Shown: piece by piece, positions 7,875 through 16,193 of the stretch
How positions within the stretch are numbered: position 1 is the stretch's first letter
How the letters are laid out: each line of letters starts with the position of its first letter
Source of the DNA: Rhodospirillaceae bacterium UBA6219
GTDB lineage: Bacteria; Pseudomonadota; Alphaproteobacteria; Rhodospirillales; Magnetospirillaceae
Reading direction: 5' to 3'
Assembly: GCA_002435715.1 (NCBI GenBank)
Contig: DISD01000062.1
Coordinates: 1-30,372, forward strand
Length of the DNA: 30,372 nt
Position numbers and translations under genes: made by a program
The notes under the pieces: model-generated
The model's input: the letters and a program-made list of their open reading frames with translations, nothing else
Databases searched by the model: none
What the model was told of the DNA's origin: nothing

Positions 7875-8607
7875 GGGGCATCTCCTCGCCGAAATAGGCG
7901 TCGCGCACCGCCTGGTTGGAAAGAATCTCGGCCGGCGGCGCGTCGGCGATCTTCTGGCCGAAATTCAGCACCAGCAGACGGTCGGCGGTTTTCATGACGA
8001 TGGGCATGACGTGTTCGACCATCACGAAGGTGATGCCGCTGTCCCGCAGGTCGCGGATGATGGCCAAGGGTAGTTCGGCCTCGGCCAGGGTCAGGCCCGC
8101 CATCACTTCGTCCAGCAAGATCAGTTCGGGATCGGTGGCGACGCATTTGGCCACCTCCAGCATTTTTTTGTCCTGCAGCGACAGGGATGCCGGGCTTTCG
8201 TTGCGGATGGCCGACAGACCGATGCGTTCCAGCACTTCCTCGGCTTTGCGCACGGCCTCGCGCATGGGCTTACGGACCAGGGCGGCGGCGGTCACCGCTT
8301 CCAGCACCGTCATGTCGGCGAATACCTGGACGATCTGGAAGCTGCGGGTCAGGCCCATGCGCACGATCTTGTGCGGGGCCATGCCGACGATTTCATGGCC
8401 CTTCAAGCGGACGCTGCCCATGTCGGGGCGGATGAAGCCGGAAATCAGGCCGAACAAGGTGGTCTTGCCGGCACCGTTGGGACCGATGATCGCCAGGATC
8501 TCGCCCTTGGCCACATCGAATCCCACTTCGCTGACCGCCATCAGGCCGCCGAAACGCTTCGAGACGCCTTTGACCGACAAAATGGGCTGGCTGTGCTCAA
8601 CTGGCAT
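7867..8607 (-). CDS. ABC transporter ATPase, LivG family
   Basis: A 246-residue ATPase with a canonical Walker A (GPNGAGKTT at 42-50) and Walker B ELILLDEVMAGL. The signature is SLSLQDKKMLEVA instead of LSxGQxRxxEIA, and Walker B continues DEV rather than DEP; this variant is known in a subset of Liv ATPases. It forms a heterodimer with LivF. Its start overlaps the SDR gene's end by 11 bp, placing transport and catabolic genes in one transcript. Confidence 0.93.
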   Translation of the reverse strand: MPVEHSQPILSVKGVSKRFGGLMAVSEVGFDVAKGEILAIIGPNGAGKTTLFGLISGFIRPDMGSVRLKGHEIVGMAPHKIVRMGLTRSFQIVQVFADMTVLEAVTAAALVRKPMREAVRKAEEVLERIGLSAIRNESPASLSLQDKKMLEVAKCVATDPELILLDEVMAGLTLAEAELPLAIIRDLRDSGITFVMVEHVMPIVMKTADRLLVLNFGQKIADAPPAEILSNQAVRDAYFGEEMPHA

Positions 8608-9349
8608 AACGCCCCCCCGTCACGTGCATGGTTTCGCCGGTGATGAAGCTGGCCCGTTCCGAGGCCAGGAACGCCACCGCGTCGGCGACGTCGTTGGGAC
8701 GCCCGACCCGCTGAATGGGGGTGCCCTTGATGGTGCGTTCCTTGATCTGTTCGTAATGGGGCAACGCCTGCACCATCTCGGTTTCCATGAAACCGGGGGC
8801 GACGGCGTTGACGGTGATGTCGTAGCGCCCTTCCTCCAACGCCAGGGCGCGGGTCAGGCCCAGCAACCCGGCCTTGGCAGCGGCGTAATTGGCCTGGCCG
8901 GGATTGCCCAGATGGGCGCGCGACGAAATGTTGACGATGCGCCCCCAGCGTTGGGCGATCATGTGCGGGATCACCGCCTTGGTGGCCAGGAAAGCCCCCT
9001 TCAGGATGACGTCGACCACCAGGTCCCAATCCGTCTCGGTCATCTTGGTCAGGAAACCGTCACGGGGAAAACCGGCATTGTTGACCAGAACGTGGACGCC
9101 GCCATAAAGGCTGACCGTCTCGTCCACCAAACGGGCCACGTCCTCGGCGCGGGTGACGTCGGCGATCACGCAATGGACGTCCAGACCGTCGTCGCGCATG
9201 GCCTTGACGGTGGCGGCGGCAACGTCCTGGTTGACGTCGTTGACCACCACCTTGCAGCCTTCCTCGGCCAGACGGCGAGCCGTGGCCGCGCCCAGACCGC
9301 GAGCGGCGCCGGTAACGATGGCGACCTTGTCGTGCAAACCCAGATCCAT
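8597..9349 (-). CDS. Short-chain dehydrogenase/reductase, FabG-like, probable 3-hydroxyacyl-CoA dehydrogenase
   Basis: A 250-residue classical SDR. It has the cofactor motif TGAARGLG (residues 13-20), NNAG (90-93), and the catalytic set Ser142/143, Tyr155 and Lys159 in YAAAK. Asp38 after the second strand (VVVNDVN) suggests NAD(H) rather than NADP(H). Directly downstream of an R-specific enoyl-CoA hydratase gene, it most likely oxidises the (R)-3-hydroxyacyl-CoA product, the two together copying the arrangement of peroxisomal multifunctional enzyme 2. GGAGAG precedes the ATG. FabG-type reduction cannot be excluded. Confidence 0.88.
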   Translation of the reverse strand: MDLGLHDKVAIVTGAARGLGAATARRLAEEGCKVVVNDVNQDVAAATVKAMRDDGLDVHCVIADVTRAEDVARLVDETVSLYGGVHVLVNNAGFPRDGFLTKMTETDWDLVVDVILKGAFLATKAVIPHMIAQRWGRIVNISSRAHLGNPGQANYAAAKAGLLGLTRALALEEGRYDITVNAVAPGFMETEMVQALPHYEQIKERTIKGTPIQRVGRPNDVADAVAFLASERASFITGETMHVTGGRYAS

Positions 9350-9361
9350 TGAAAACTCTCC

Positions 9362-10222
9362 TTAAGGCATGATGTCGACGCGGCCGGCATCCAAGACCAG
9401 CACGTCGCGTTCCAGGGCGTGGCAGCGCAGCGACACCACGTCGCCGTCCACCCAAAGATTGGTGCGCAGCGTGTCGCCAGGCAGAACGGGCGCGGTGAAA
9501 CGCACCCGCATGCCCCGCAACCGTGCCGGGTCATAGGCGCAGACCAGGCGCAGCACCGCGTGGCAGGCCACCCCCAGCGTGCACAGACCGTGCAGGATGG
9601 GGCGGGAAAAGCCGGCGATGGTGGCGACGTCCGGATCGGCGTGCAGCGGGTTGTCGTCGCCGTTCAATCGATAAAGCAGCGCCGCCTGGGGAGCCGTCGG
9701 CAGGTCGCACGACAGATCGGGGGCGCGATCGGGAATGGGATGGGGCGGCGGCGGGGCGCCGGCAGGACCGCCGAAGCCGCCGTCGCCGCGCAGCAAATTG
9801 ACTTGCGAAACGGTGGCCAGCAGCCGCCCGTCGGCAGCGTCGAGAATCTGACGTTCCTGACACAGGAACGCCCCTCGCCCCTCGCCCCGGTCATGGATGG
9901 CGGTGACCCGGTTGCGGCCGATCACCGTTGCGGCGACCGGCAAGGGGGCATGCAGAACAAAGGATTGTTCGGCATGCACCACCTTGCGCCAGTCGATACC
10001 GGTGTCGGGCTGGTTGGCCCAGAAACCGGGATAGCCCAGCACACAAGCCATGGACGGCACCGCCTTGAGATTCTTCTCGTAGACGAAGCCAAGCTGGCCC
10101 TGGTCCAGCGGGTCGCCCCCCAGCCCGACACCCAACGCGTAAAGCATGGTGTCGCGGCTGGTATAGGCATGCACCTTGTCGGCGAAGGGGCGTGCCATCA
10201 GGCGATGGTAGTCGATGGCCAT
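9362..10222 (-). CDS. MaoC-family R-specific 2-enoyl-CoA hydratase (hydratase 2)
   Basis: A 286-residue double-hotdog protein. The C-terminal half has the hydratase-2 motif (YRLNGDDNPLHADP from Tyr184, then AGFSRPILHGLCTLG) with the expected catalytic Asp189 and His194. The N-terminal half is the degenerate hotdog found in eukaryote-type hydratase 2. It would hydrate a trans-2-enoyl-CoA made by the acyl-CoA dehydrogenase across the divergent promoter. A proline- and glycine-rich linker (about 149-168) joins the halves. It is the second gene of the operon, 20 bases after livK, with the SDR gene 12 bases further on. Confidence 0.9.
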   Translation of the reverse strand: MAIDYHRLMARPFADKVHAYTSRDTMLYALGVGLGGDPLDQGQLGFVYEKNLKAVPSMACVLGYPGFWANQPDTGIDWRKVVHAEQSFVLHAPLPVAATVIGRNRVTAIHDRGEGRGAFLCQERQILDAADGRLLATVSQVNLLRGDGGFGGPAGAPPPPHPIPDRAPDLSCDLPTAPQAALLYRLNGDDNPLHADPDVATIAGFSRPILHGLCTLGVACHAVLRLVCAYDPARLRGMRVRFTAPVLPGDTLRTNLWVDGDVVSLRCHALERDVLVLDAGRVDIMP

Positions 10223-10242
10223 GAGCTGGGACCCGCCGCTTC

Positions 10243-11478
10243 CTATTGGCCCTGCGGGCGCGGTTCGGTGGTGGCGAAGACCTTGGGGAAGACCACTTCC
10301 TGCTTACGGTCCTCGGTCCACTGGATCATCACCGCGCCGCCGTCGTTGAGCAGACGGTCGTCGTTGAACGACAGGCCGTCGGCCTTCAGCAGGAACATGC
10401 GCGGGTCACCGGCGGGGATGTTCACCTTGGAAAAAGCCTGGGCGATCTTTTCCGGTTCGGTGGAACCGGCCGCTTCCAGAGTCGCCTGCACCACCATGGC
10501 GGCCTGGGCGGCCTGGATGGCGGCCTGGCCGATGTCACCCTTCAAAAGCTTCTTGTCCTTGATCTCCTTGATGATCGCGGTCAGCGCCGGCATCTGGGCA
10601 TCGGTGGCGAAACCGGTCATGGCATACAGGTTGTGGGTCAGGGTCGCCTTGGCGATGTCGGGACCGAGTTCGCGCCACAGCGACATGTCGGCGAAACCGG
10701 CGGTGCCGCCCAGGAACAATGAATCGTGGTAGTTCAGGCTGTGACGTGCGCGCAGCAGCAACTGGCCGTCACGCGGGGTCAGCAGACCGGCGGTGAAATC
10801 AGGCTTCAGCGACCGCAGACGCACCATGGCGGCGGTCTGGTCCTGGGCCTTGACGTCCAGCGGCACCTCGCCGACGATCTCGAAGCCCTTGGCCTTCAAT
10901 CGTTCGGTCAGGTACTTGTTGACCTGCTGACCGGCCTCGTAATTGGAATAGACCATGGCCACGGTCTTCAGCTTGTAGCCCTTTTCCTTGACCAGCCAGT
11001 CGGCGTAATCGGCCATGGTCTTGGCGTAGCCGCGATCATAAGGAAACCCCAACGAATAGATGTAGGGCGACTTCGAGCCCGCCGCCCACCACGACAGGGC
11101 CGGCACCTTCAGCTCGTCCAGCACCGGCGACAGGGCCAGCATCTGGCCCGACAGGATGGTGCCGACCAGCATGGAGACGTTTTCCTGGGTGATCAGGCGC
11201 CGCGCCTCGGCGGCGGTGCGGGCCGGCTGTGACGAATCGTCGGCCAGGATCAGTTCGATCTTGGCGCCCCCCATGCTTTTGATCCCGCCCTCGGCGTTGA
11301 TCTTCTGGATCAGGTAATCGAAGACCGGCTGGCCTTCCTCGGCATAGGCGGCATAGGCGCCGCTCATGGATTGGACGGCGCCGATCTTGACCACCTTGTC
11401 GGCGGCCAGGGCAGGAACGGCGGACACGATCGCGCACGCCGACACGGCACTGGCGACCCATTTGGACAGCTGAGACAT
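10243..11478 (-). CDS. ABC transporter periplasmic substrate-binding protein, LivK/aliphatic-amidase-like family
   Basis: A 411-residue secreted binding protein. Lys6 and a hydrophobic stretch (residues 7-25) end in ALA-AD, a good signal-peptidase-I site after residue 25 or 26. The mature protein opens with VVKIGAVQSMSGAYAAYAEEG, typical of type-I Liv-family binding proteins, and keeps the family's AEARRLITQENVSMLVG. It captures the substrate in the periplasm for LivHMGF. GGAGGAAAC just upstream of the ATG is a near-ideal ribosome binding site, consistent with high expression of the first operon gene. The ligand is probably the acid degraded by the surrounding enzymes. Confidence 0.93.
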   Translation of the reverse strand: MSQLSKWVASAVSACAIVSAVPALAADKVVKIGAVQSMSGAYAAYAEEGQPVFDYLIQKINAEGGIKSMGGAKIELILADDSSQPARTAAEARRLITQENVSMLVGTILSGQMLALSPVLDELKVPALSWWAAGSKSPYIYSLGFPYDRGYAKTMADYADWLVKEKGYKLKTVAMVYSNYEAGQQVNKYLTERLKAKGFEIVGEVPLDVKAQDQTAAMVRLRSLKPDFTAGLLTPRDGQLLLRARHSLNYHDSLFLGGTAGFADMSLWRELGPDIAKATLTHNLYAMTGFATDAQMPALTAIIKEIKDKKLLKGDIGQAAIQAAQAAMVVQATLEAAGSTEPEKIAQAFSKVNIPAGDPRMFLLKADGLSFNDDRLLNDGGAVMIQWTEDRKQEVVFPKVFATTEPRPQGQ

Positions 11479-11841
11479 GTTTCCTCCTCAGTTGGCTCGG
11501 ATTCTTTTTCCGCCGATTGGACAAGACGGCCAAGCCACCTTCCCCACATCAACAGCGATCCGTATTGCGGAACTTGATGGTCCTCAGGATTGGCATGCAT
11601 GCACCGAATTCGCAACAATTTTTTGTTCTGCATTGCAGAACTACGAACTGCGCTGCATTGCAGCCATTGCGGCGCAATACCGTTTTATTTCAGCTATTTA
11701 TGAGTTATTCGAGCGCTCAATTATTTTTCCTATTGCTAATTCGACGGAACGTGATGCAGTGTTTTTATTGCGTATCGCAGAACTAATAATCACCAAAGCG
11801 ACCGCATGGGGCTCTCAGTTTCGGAACGAAAGGCAGCAAGA
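11479..11841. promoter_or_regulatory. Divergent promoter/operator region of module A
   Basis: This 363-bp AT-rich gap separates livK (minus) from the acyl-CoA dehydrogenase gene (plus) and must hold both promoters. The motif C(A/G)GAACT, preceded by ATTG or ATCG, occurs at 11568-11574, 11636-11642 and 11778-11784. The middle copy forms a 17-bp palindrome (GTTCTG-N5-CAGAAC, 11625-11641). A second dyad, ATTGC-GGC-GCAAT, lies at 11666-11678. These are candidate operators for the IclR regulator encoded in the cluster. Consensus -35/-10 boxes are not clear. Short open frames here do not look like protein. Confidence 0.6.
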
Positions 11842-13002
11842 ATGGCGTTAGATTCGGAAACCCTGTCGCAATTTCGCGACACCATCCGCCGGTTCGTCCG
11901 CGAGCGGTTGGTGCCGCTCGAAGCCCGGGTGGCAGAGGAAGACCGCCTGCCGGACGACGTGGTCGAGGAAATGCGCCAGATCGGTCTGTTCGGCCTCAGC
12001 GTGCCGGCGGAATTCGGCGGATTGGGGCTGAACATGGTGGAAGAGGCCACCATCATCGCCGAGATGGGCTGGACCTCGCCGGCCTTCCGCTCGATCTTCG
12101 GCACCAATGTGGGGATCGGCTCGCAGGGCATCGTCATCGACGGCACCGAAGAGCAAAAGCAACGCTATCTGTCGCGCATCGCCAGCGGCGAACTGATCGC
12201 CTCTTTCGCCCTGACCGAACCGGATGTGGGTTCGGACGCCAAATCGGTGAAGACCACAGCGCGGCGCGACGGTGAGCATTACGTCATCAACGGCACCAAG
12301 CGCTTCATCACCAACGCCCCGCGCGCCGGCCTGTTCACGGTGATGGCGCGGACCAACCCCGACGACAAGGGCGCCGGCGGTGTCTCGGCCTTTCTGGTCG
12401 AGGCCGGAACTCCGGGCCTCAGCATCGGCAAGCCCGACCGCAAGATGGGACAAAAAGGCGCCCACACCGCCGACGTCATCTTCGACGAGTGCCGGGTTCC
12501 AGCCTCGGCCATCGTCGGCGGCGTTCCCGGCATGGGCTTCAAGACCGCCATGAAGGTTCTGGAGCGCGGCCGCATCCACATCGCCGCCCTGTGCGTCGGC
12601 GTCATGGACCGTCTGATCCACGAAGCTTTGACCTATGCCTGCGAACGCCGGCAATTCGGCCAGACCATCGCCAATTTCCAGTTGATCCAGGCCATGTTGG
12701 CCGATTCCCGCATGGAAGCCTATGCCGCCCGCTCCATGGTGATGGACGCCGCCACCCGTCACGATGCCGGCGAGAACGTCGCCACCGAGGCGTCGTGCTG
12801 CAAGCTGTTCGCCACCGAAGCGGTGGGGCGCATCGCCGACCGCGCCGTGCAGATTCATGGTGGTTCGGGATACATGGCCGAATACGCGGTCGAACGGTTC
12901 TATCGCGACGTCCGGCTGTTCCGCATTTACGAAGGCACCAGCCAGATTCAGCAACTGGTCATCGCCGGCCACATGATCCGTCAGGCGGAGGGCCGGGCAT
13001 GA
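11842..13002 (+). CDS. Acyl-CoA dehydrogenase (module A)
   Basis: A 386-residue FAD-dependent acyl-CoA dehydrogenase. Landmarks are FALTEPDVGSDAKSVKTTA (flavin/substrate site), YACERRQFGQTIANFQLIQ, and the C-terminal IYEGTSQIQ with the catalytic base at Glu364. It would introduce a 2,3-double bond into a CoA thioester and pass electrons to ETF and the ETF-QO encoded at 23334. The start MALDSETLSQFRD at 11842 matches family length. The upstream in-frame ATG at 11806 would add twelve residues and has a poor ribosome site, while AAGG lies about 9 bases before 11842. Its stop overlaps the ligase start (ATGA). Confidence 0.93.
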   Translation: MALDSETLSQFRDTIRRFVRERLVPLEARVAEEDRLPDDVVEEMRQIGLFGLSVPAEFGGLGLNMVEEATIIAEMGWTSPAFRSIFGTNVGIGSQGIVIDGTEEQKQRYLSRIASGELIASFALTEPDVGSDAKSVKTTARRDGEHYVINGTKRFITNAPRAGLFTVMARTNPDDKGAGGVSAFLVEAGTPGLSIGKPDRKMGQKGAHTADVIFDECRVPASAIVGGVPGMGFKTAMKVLERGRIHIAALCVGVMDRLIHEALTYACERRQFGQTIANFQLIQAMLADSRMEAYAARSMVMDAATRHDAGENVATEASCCKLFATEAVGRIADRAVQIHGGSGYMAEYAVERFYRDVRLFRIYEGTSQIQQLVIAGHMIRQAEGRA

Positions 13003-14171
13003 GCTTCCCCCTAAATTCCATCAACGCCGCCCTGGAACGCCTGGCCGGTCACGCTTACCACGCGTCCCGCCTGCCCCAACGGGTCACCGATTACCAGGAC
13101 TTCGCCGCCCGTGTGCCGCTGATGTCCAAGACCGACCTGCTGGCCGAGATGACCAAGCCCGGCCACGGGGCCTTTCACTGCGCCAACGCCGTCCGTATGA
13201 ACCTGACCCCGGTCGGCCCCACCTTCATGCCGATCCTGCACACCCGCACCGACCTGGAACGGATGGTCGCCGCCACAAGGTCGCATCTGGATGCCTGCGG
13301 CATCGTTCCCGGCGACGTTTGCGCCGTCACCTTCGGCTATCACATGTTCGTCGCCGGATTGTTCTATCAGTCGCAGATGGAAGCCCACGGCGTCACCTGC
13401 ATCCCGCTGGGACCGGGGGAAAGCGAGCGCACGGCCCAGCTTTGCGCCCGTGAAGGCGTCACCGTGCTGGCCAGCAATCCCAGCTTCGCCCTGAAATTGC
13501 TGGAAGCCGGCATGAAGGCGCCGCGGGTGTTCTTCGCCGGCGGCGAAGCCTTCAGCGGCAATGCCGCCCTTTACGACAAGGTGCGGGCGGCCATGCCCGA
13601 CACGCTGCTGATCGATTCGTTCTCGCTGTCGGAATTCCTGCCGGTGGCCCGCACCTTCCCCGGTGGCCAGGGCGTGCACGTCTTCGACGAACTGGTCTTC
13701 GCCGAAGTCATCGACCCGCAGACCGGCCAGCCCGTGCCCGACGGCGAACGGGGCGAATTGGTGCTGACCCATCTCAACAAGGAAGCCCAGCCCTTGGTGC
13801 GCTATCGCACCGGGGATCTGACGGTGAAGACCGTCACCGCGCCGGTTCACGGCCGTTCCGTCTGTTTGCCGCAGGTGGTGTTCGGCCGCACCGACGAGAT
13901 GGTCAAGGTCAAGGGGGTCAAGCTGTACCCCTCGGAACTGCGCACCGTGCTGCTGGGAATCGAAGGCCTGAGCGGACGCTATCGCCTGAGCGTCGACAAG
14001 AAGCCCAGCGGCGCCGACCTTCTTGCTCTCAGCGTCGAGGGCCGTCTGGACGATGCCGCCCGCGACCAGTTGTTGCGCCGCTTCACCAGCCAGACCCTGG
14101 TGGGCCTTGATACCCTTGATGCCGTCGAAACCCTGACCGACGGCCCGCTTTGCCAAGACCGGAGGAATTGA
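12999..14171 (+). CDS. PaaK-like adenylate-forming ligase homologue with degenerate P-loop
   Basis: A 390-residue relative of phenylacetate-CoA ligase. Recognisable parts are TFGYHMFVAGLFYQ, VLASNPSFALKLLEAG, the acid/AMP motif DSFSLSEF, GERGELVLTHLNKEAQPLVR, YRTGDLT, and the hinge motif GRTDEMVKVKGVKLYPSEL (about 296-314). The ATP-binding P-loop, SSGTTGKP in PaaK, reads NLTPVGPTFMP (68-78), without its Gly/Ser/Thr core. The C-terminus (TDGPLCQDRRN) lacks the usual catalytic-lysine motif. Adenylation by the normal route is therefore doubtful. It is coupled to the dehydrogenase gene by a 4-bp overlap, and the lipoate-ligase homologue starts four bases after its stop. The much longer open frame upstream in this phase is an artefact. 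Confidence 0.82.
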   Translation: MSFPLNSINAALERLAGHAYHASRLPQRVTDYQDFAARVPLMSKTDLLAEMTKPGHGAFHCANAVRMNLTPVGPTFMPILHTRTDLERMVAATRSHLDACGIVPGDVCAVTFGYHMFVAGLFYQSQMEAHGVTCIPLGPGESERTAQLCAREGVTVLASNPSFALKLLEAGMKAPRVFFAGGEAFSGNAALYDKVRAAMPDTLLIDSFSLSEFLPVARTFPGGQGVHVFDELVFAEVIDPQTGQPVPDGERGELVLTHLNKEAQPLVRYRTGDLTVKTVTAPVHGRSVCLPQVVFGRTDEMVKVKGVKLYPSELRTVLLGIEGLSGRYRLSVDKKPSGADLLALSVEGRLDDAARDQLLRRFTSQTLVGLDTLDAVETLTDGPLCQDRRN

Positions 14172-14175
14172 TCCC

Positions 14176-15288
14176 ATGAGCAACGCCCAAAACTGGCGTC
14201 TGGTGTTCGGCCAGGATTCCTATGCCGATTTCTCGGCGTCCGTTTCGCCCGCCGTGGAAAAGGCCGTGGCTTCCGGACTGGTGCCTTCGACCGTCTACGT
14301 CAACGTCTTCAGCGGTGATTCCATCACCATCGGCGCCAACGAAGACCCCAATCAGGTGCTGGATCTGGCCTATTGCCGCGACCAGGGCATCACCGTGCGG
14401 CGGCGTCCCAATGGCGGCGGCGCCATCTATGCCGGCAAGGGCTCGGCCTTCATCGTCTTTTATCTGAAGACCGACCAGCCGCGCATCCCCGAGACCGCCG
14501 CCGACGCCTTCCCCACCCTGCTGGGCACCACCGCCCAGGTGCTGGAACAGATGTACGGCATCGCCGCCCGCTACCGCCCGCTGAACGACGTCGAGATCGA
14601 CGGCCGCAAGCTGATGCCCACCTCGATCAAGCTGGAAAACGGGGTGATGACCCTGCGCATCTTGTTGAACGTCACCCCCATCGACACCGAGATCGCCGCC
14701 CGCGCCCTGCCCATGCCGCCCGAAAAGGTCAAGGACAAGGTCCACAAGGACATCGGCTCGCGCTATACGTGGCTGGAACGCGAGATCGGCCGCACCGTCA
14801 CCCTGGCCGATTTGACCGAAATCGCCCACCGGGTCACCGCCGAAGCCTTTGCTCCGCCCGGTCTGACCGAAGGCAGCCTGACCCTCGACGAACAGGCCTT
14901 GTCCCAGGATTTCCGCCGCCAGATGGAAGCCGATGACTGGCTGTTCGAAAAAGCCTTCGACCGCCGTCTGGGCACGACCGTCCATCCCAGCGATAAAATC
15001 GGACTGGGCCGCGCCAAGGCGGTCGGCGGCATGATCTGGGCCACGCTGCTGGTTCGCGACGACCGGATCGCCGGCAGCATCATCAATGGCGACTGGCATC
15101 CGCGACCGCTGGAAAGTGTTTCCTGGCTGGAACAATCCCTGGTCGGCATCCCCGCCCGCGAAGACGCCATCTTGGAACATTTCGGCGTTTTTCTGAAACG
15201 CCAGGACGTGGAATTCGCCGGGGTCGCGGCGGAAGACCTGAGTTTGGCCTGCAGCAAGGCCCTGGCCAGTTTGACCCCTGCCCAATGA
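14176..15288 (+). CDS. Lipoate-protein ligase A homologue, copy 2
   Basis: A 370-residue paralogue of the gene at 2215-3282. It shares RRRPNGGG (75-82), GRKLMPTS (143-150), ITIGANEDPNQ and the block PMPPEKVKDKVHKDIGSRYT, which is close to invariant between the two. The C-terminal domain (VGGMIWATLLVRDDRIAGSI, then INGDW) resembles the LplA accessory domain. GRK keeps the catalytic lysine of LplA, but the next residues differ from lipoate ligases. CGGAGG upstream of the ATG is a strong ribosome site. Its position immediately after the P-loop-deficient ligase gene suggests that the two proteins work on the same acid. Lipoate itself as substrate is unproven. Confidence 0.85.
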   Translation: MSNAQNWRLVFGQDSYADFSASVSPAVEKAVASGLVPSTVYVNVFSGDSITIGANEDPNQVLDLAYCRDQGITVRRRPNGGGAIYAGKGSAFIVFYLKTDQPRIPETAADAFPTLLGTTAQVLEQMYGIAARYRPLNDVEIDGRKLMPTSIKLENGVMTLRILLNVTPIDTEIAARALPMPPEKVKDKVHKDIGSRYTWLEREIGRTVTLADLTEIAHRVTAEAFAPPGLTEGSLTLDEQALSQDFRRQMEADDWLFEKAFDRRLGTTVHPSDKIGLGRAKAVGGMIWATLLVRDDRIAGSIINGDWHPRPLESVSWLEQSLVGIPAREDAILEHFGVFLKRQDVEFAGVAAEDLSLACSKALASLTPAQ

Positions 15289-15335
15289 ACAAGGGCAATG
15301 TTACAAAGGCCACACACCGATAGTGGAGATCGAAT

Positions 15336-16166
15336 GTGAGTGTGCGCAAGAAGCCCCGGACCAGCTTTGTCAAAGGGCTCGACGACGAGGAAAAGGACCG
15401 CCAGCTGATCGGTTCCCTGTCACGGGGACTGGAAATCCTGCGTGCCTTCGAGGCCAGCCGGGGACCGCTGACCAACCAGGATTTGGTGGCGTGCACCGAC
15501 TTGCCGAAATCGACCATCTCGCGCATCACCCGCACCCTGACCATCGAGGGAATGCTCTCGTACCTGCCCGCCGAAGGGGCCTATCGACTGGCGCCGGTGG
15601 TGTTGGGTCTGGCCCGCGCCTTTCACGACAGCACCGGTATCGCCGAAATCGCCCGTTCCCACATGCAGGAACTGGCCGATGCCATCCGAGGCACCGTGGC
15701 CTTGGCCAGCCGCGACCGGCTGGACATGGTCTACATGGCCATCTGCCGGGGGATTTCCAACGTCCGCGTCCCCCAAGCACCGGGAAGCCGCATTCCCATC
15801 AGCAGCTCGGCCATCGGCAACGCCTACTACCATGGCGTCGACGCCGAGGAACGCGCCGTACTGACGGAACTGATCAAGCGTAAGACCCAACGTTCGTGGC
15901 CTTTGGTCGAGCAGGAAATGGAACGGGCCGGACGCGACATGGCCCAGCACGGTTTCTGCGTCAGCCTGGGGGTGTGGAACCCCGATATCAACGGTGTCGG
16001 CGTACCCCTGCGCCTGCCCGATGGAACATTTGTCGCCTTCAACGTCGGCGGCCCGGCCTTCTGGCTCAAGGAAGACAAACTTTACGACGAAATCGGCCCC
16101 CGCCTGTTGGCCATGGCCCGCAACGTGTTGGCCGACATGACCCGGAAAAGCGGACTGGACCGTTAG
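15336..16166 (+). CDS. IclR-family transcriptional regulator
   Basis: A 276-residue regulator. A charged N-terminal tail is followed by a winged helix-turn-helix (SLSRGLEILRAF at 27-38; recognition region LPKSTISRITRTLTIEG, about 56-72), then the IclR effector domain with RLDMVYMAICRG and PGSRIPISSSAIGNAYYHG. IclR proteins of the PcaR/PobR type respond to aromatic or other catabolic acids. It starts with GTG at 15336, with GGAG about 8 bases upstream; the ATG at 15334 is immediately followed by a stop. It lies 47 bases after lplA copy 2 and is the obvious candidate regulator of the divergent region at 11479-11841. Confidence 0.93.
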   Translation: MSVRKKPRTSFVKGLDDEEKDRQLIGSLSRGLEILRAFEASRGPLTNQDLVACTDLPKSTISRITRTLTIEGMLSYLPAEGAYRLAPVVLGLARAFHDSTGIAEIARSHMQELADAIRGTVALASRDRLDMVYMAICRGISNVRVPQAPGSRIPISSSAIGNAYYHGVDAEERAVLTELIKRKTQRSWPLVEQEMERAGRDMAQHGFCVSLGVWNPDINGVGVPLRLPDGTFVAFNVGGPAFWLKEDKLYDEIGPRLLAMARNVLADMTRKSGLDR

Positions 16167-16193
16167 CCCAGTCCCCCAGTCAAGGACCCGAAC

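Noticed and set aside
11517..11786. Short open frames in the divergent control region
   Set aside because: AT-rich regulatory DNA, no ribosome site, no protein-like composition.
14130..14176. Possible frameshift at the end of the PaaK-like gene (another frame reads ARFAKTGGI)
   Set aside because: A lysine-containing ending in the other frame is tempting. However, it would run into the lplA start without a stop, and the present end gives a normal gene junction with a good ribosome site for lplA. Not enough evidence.
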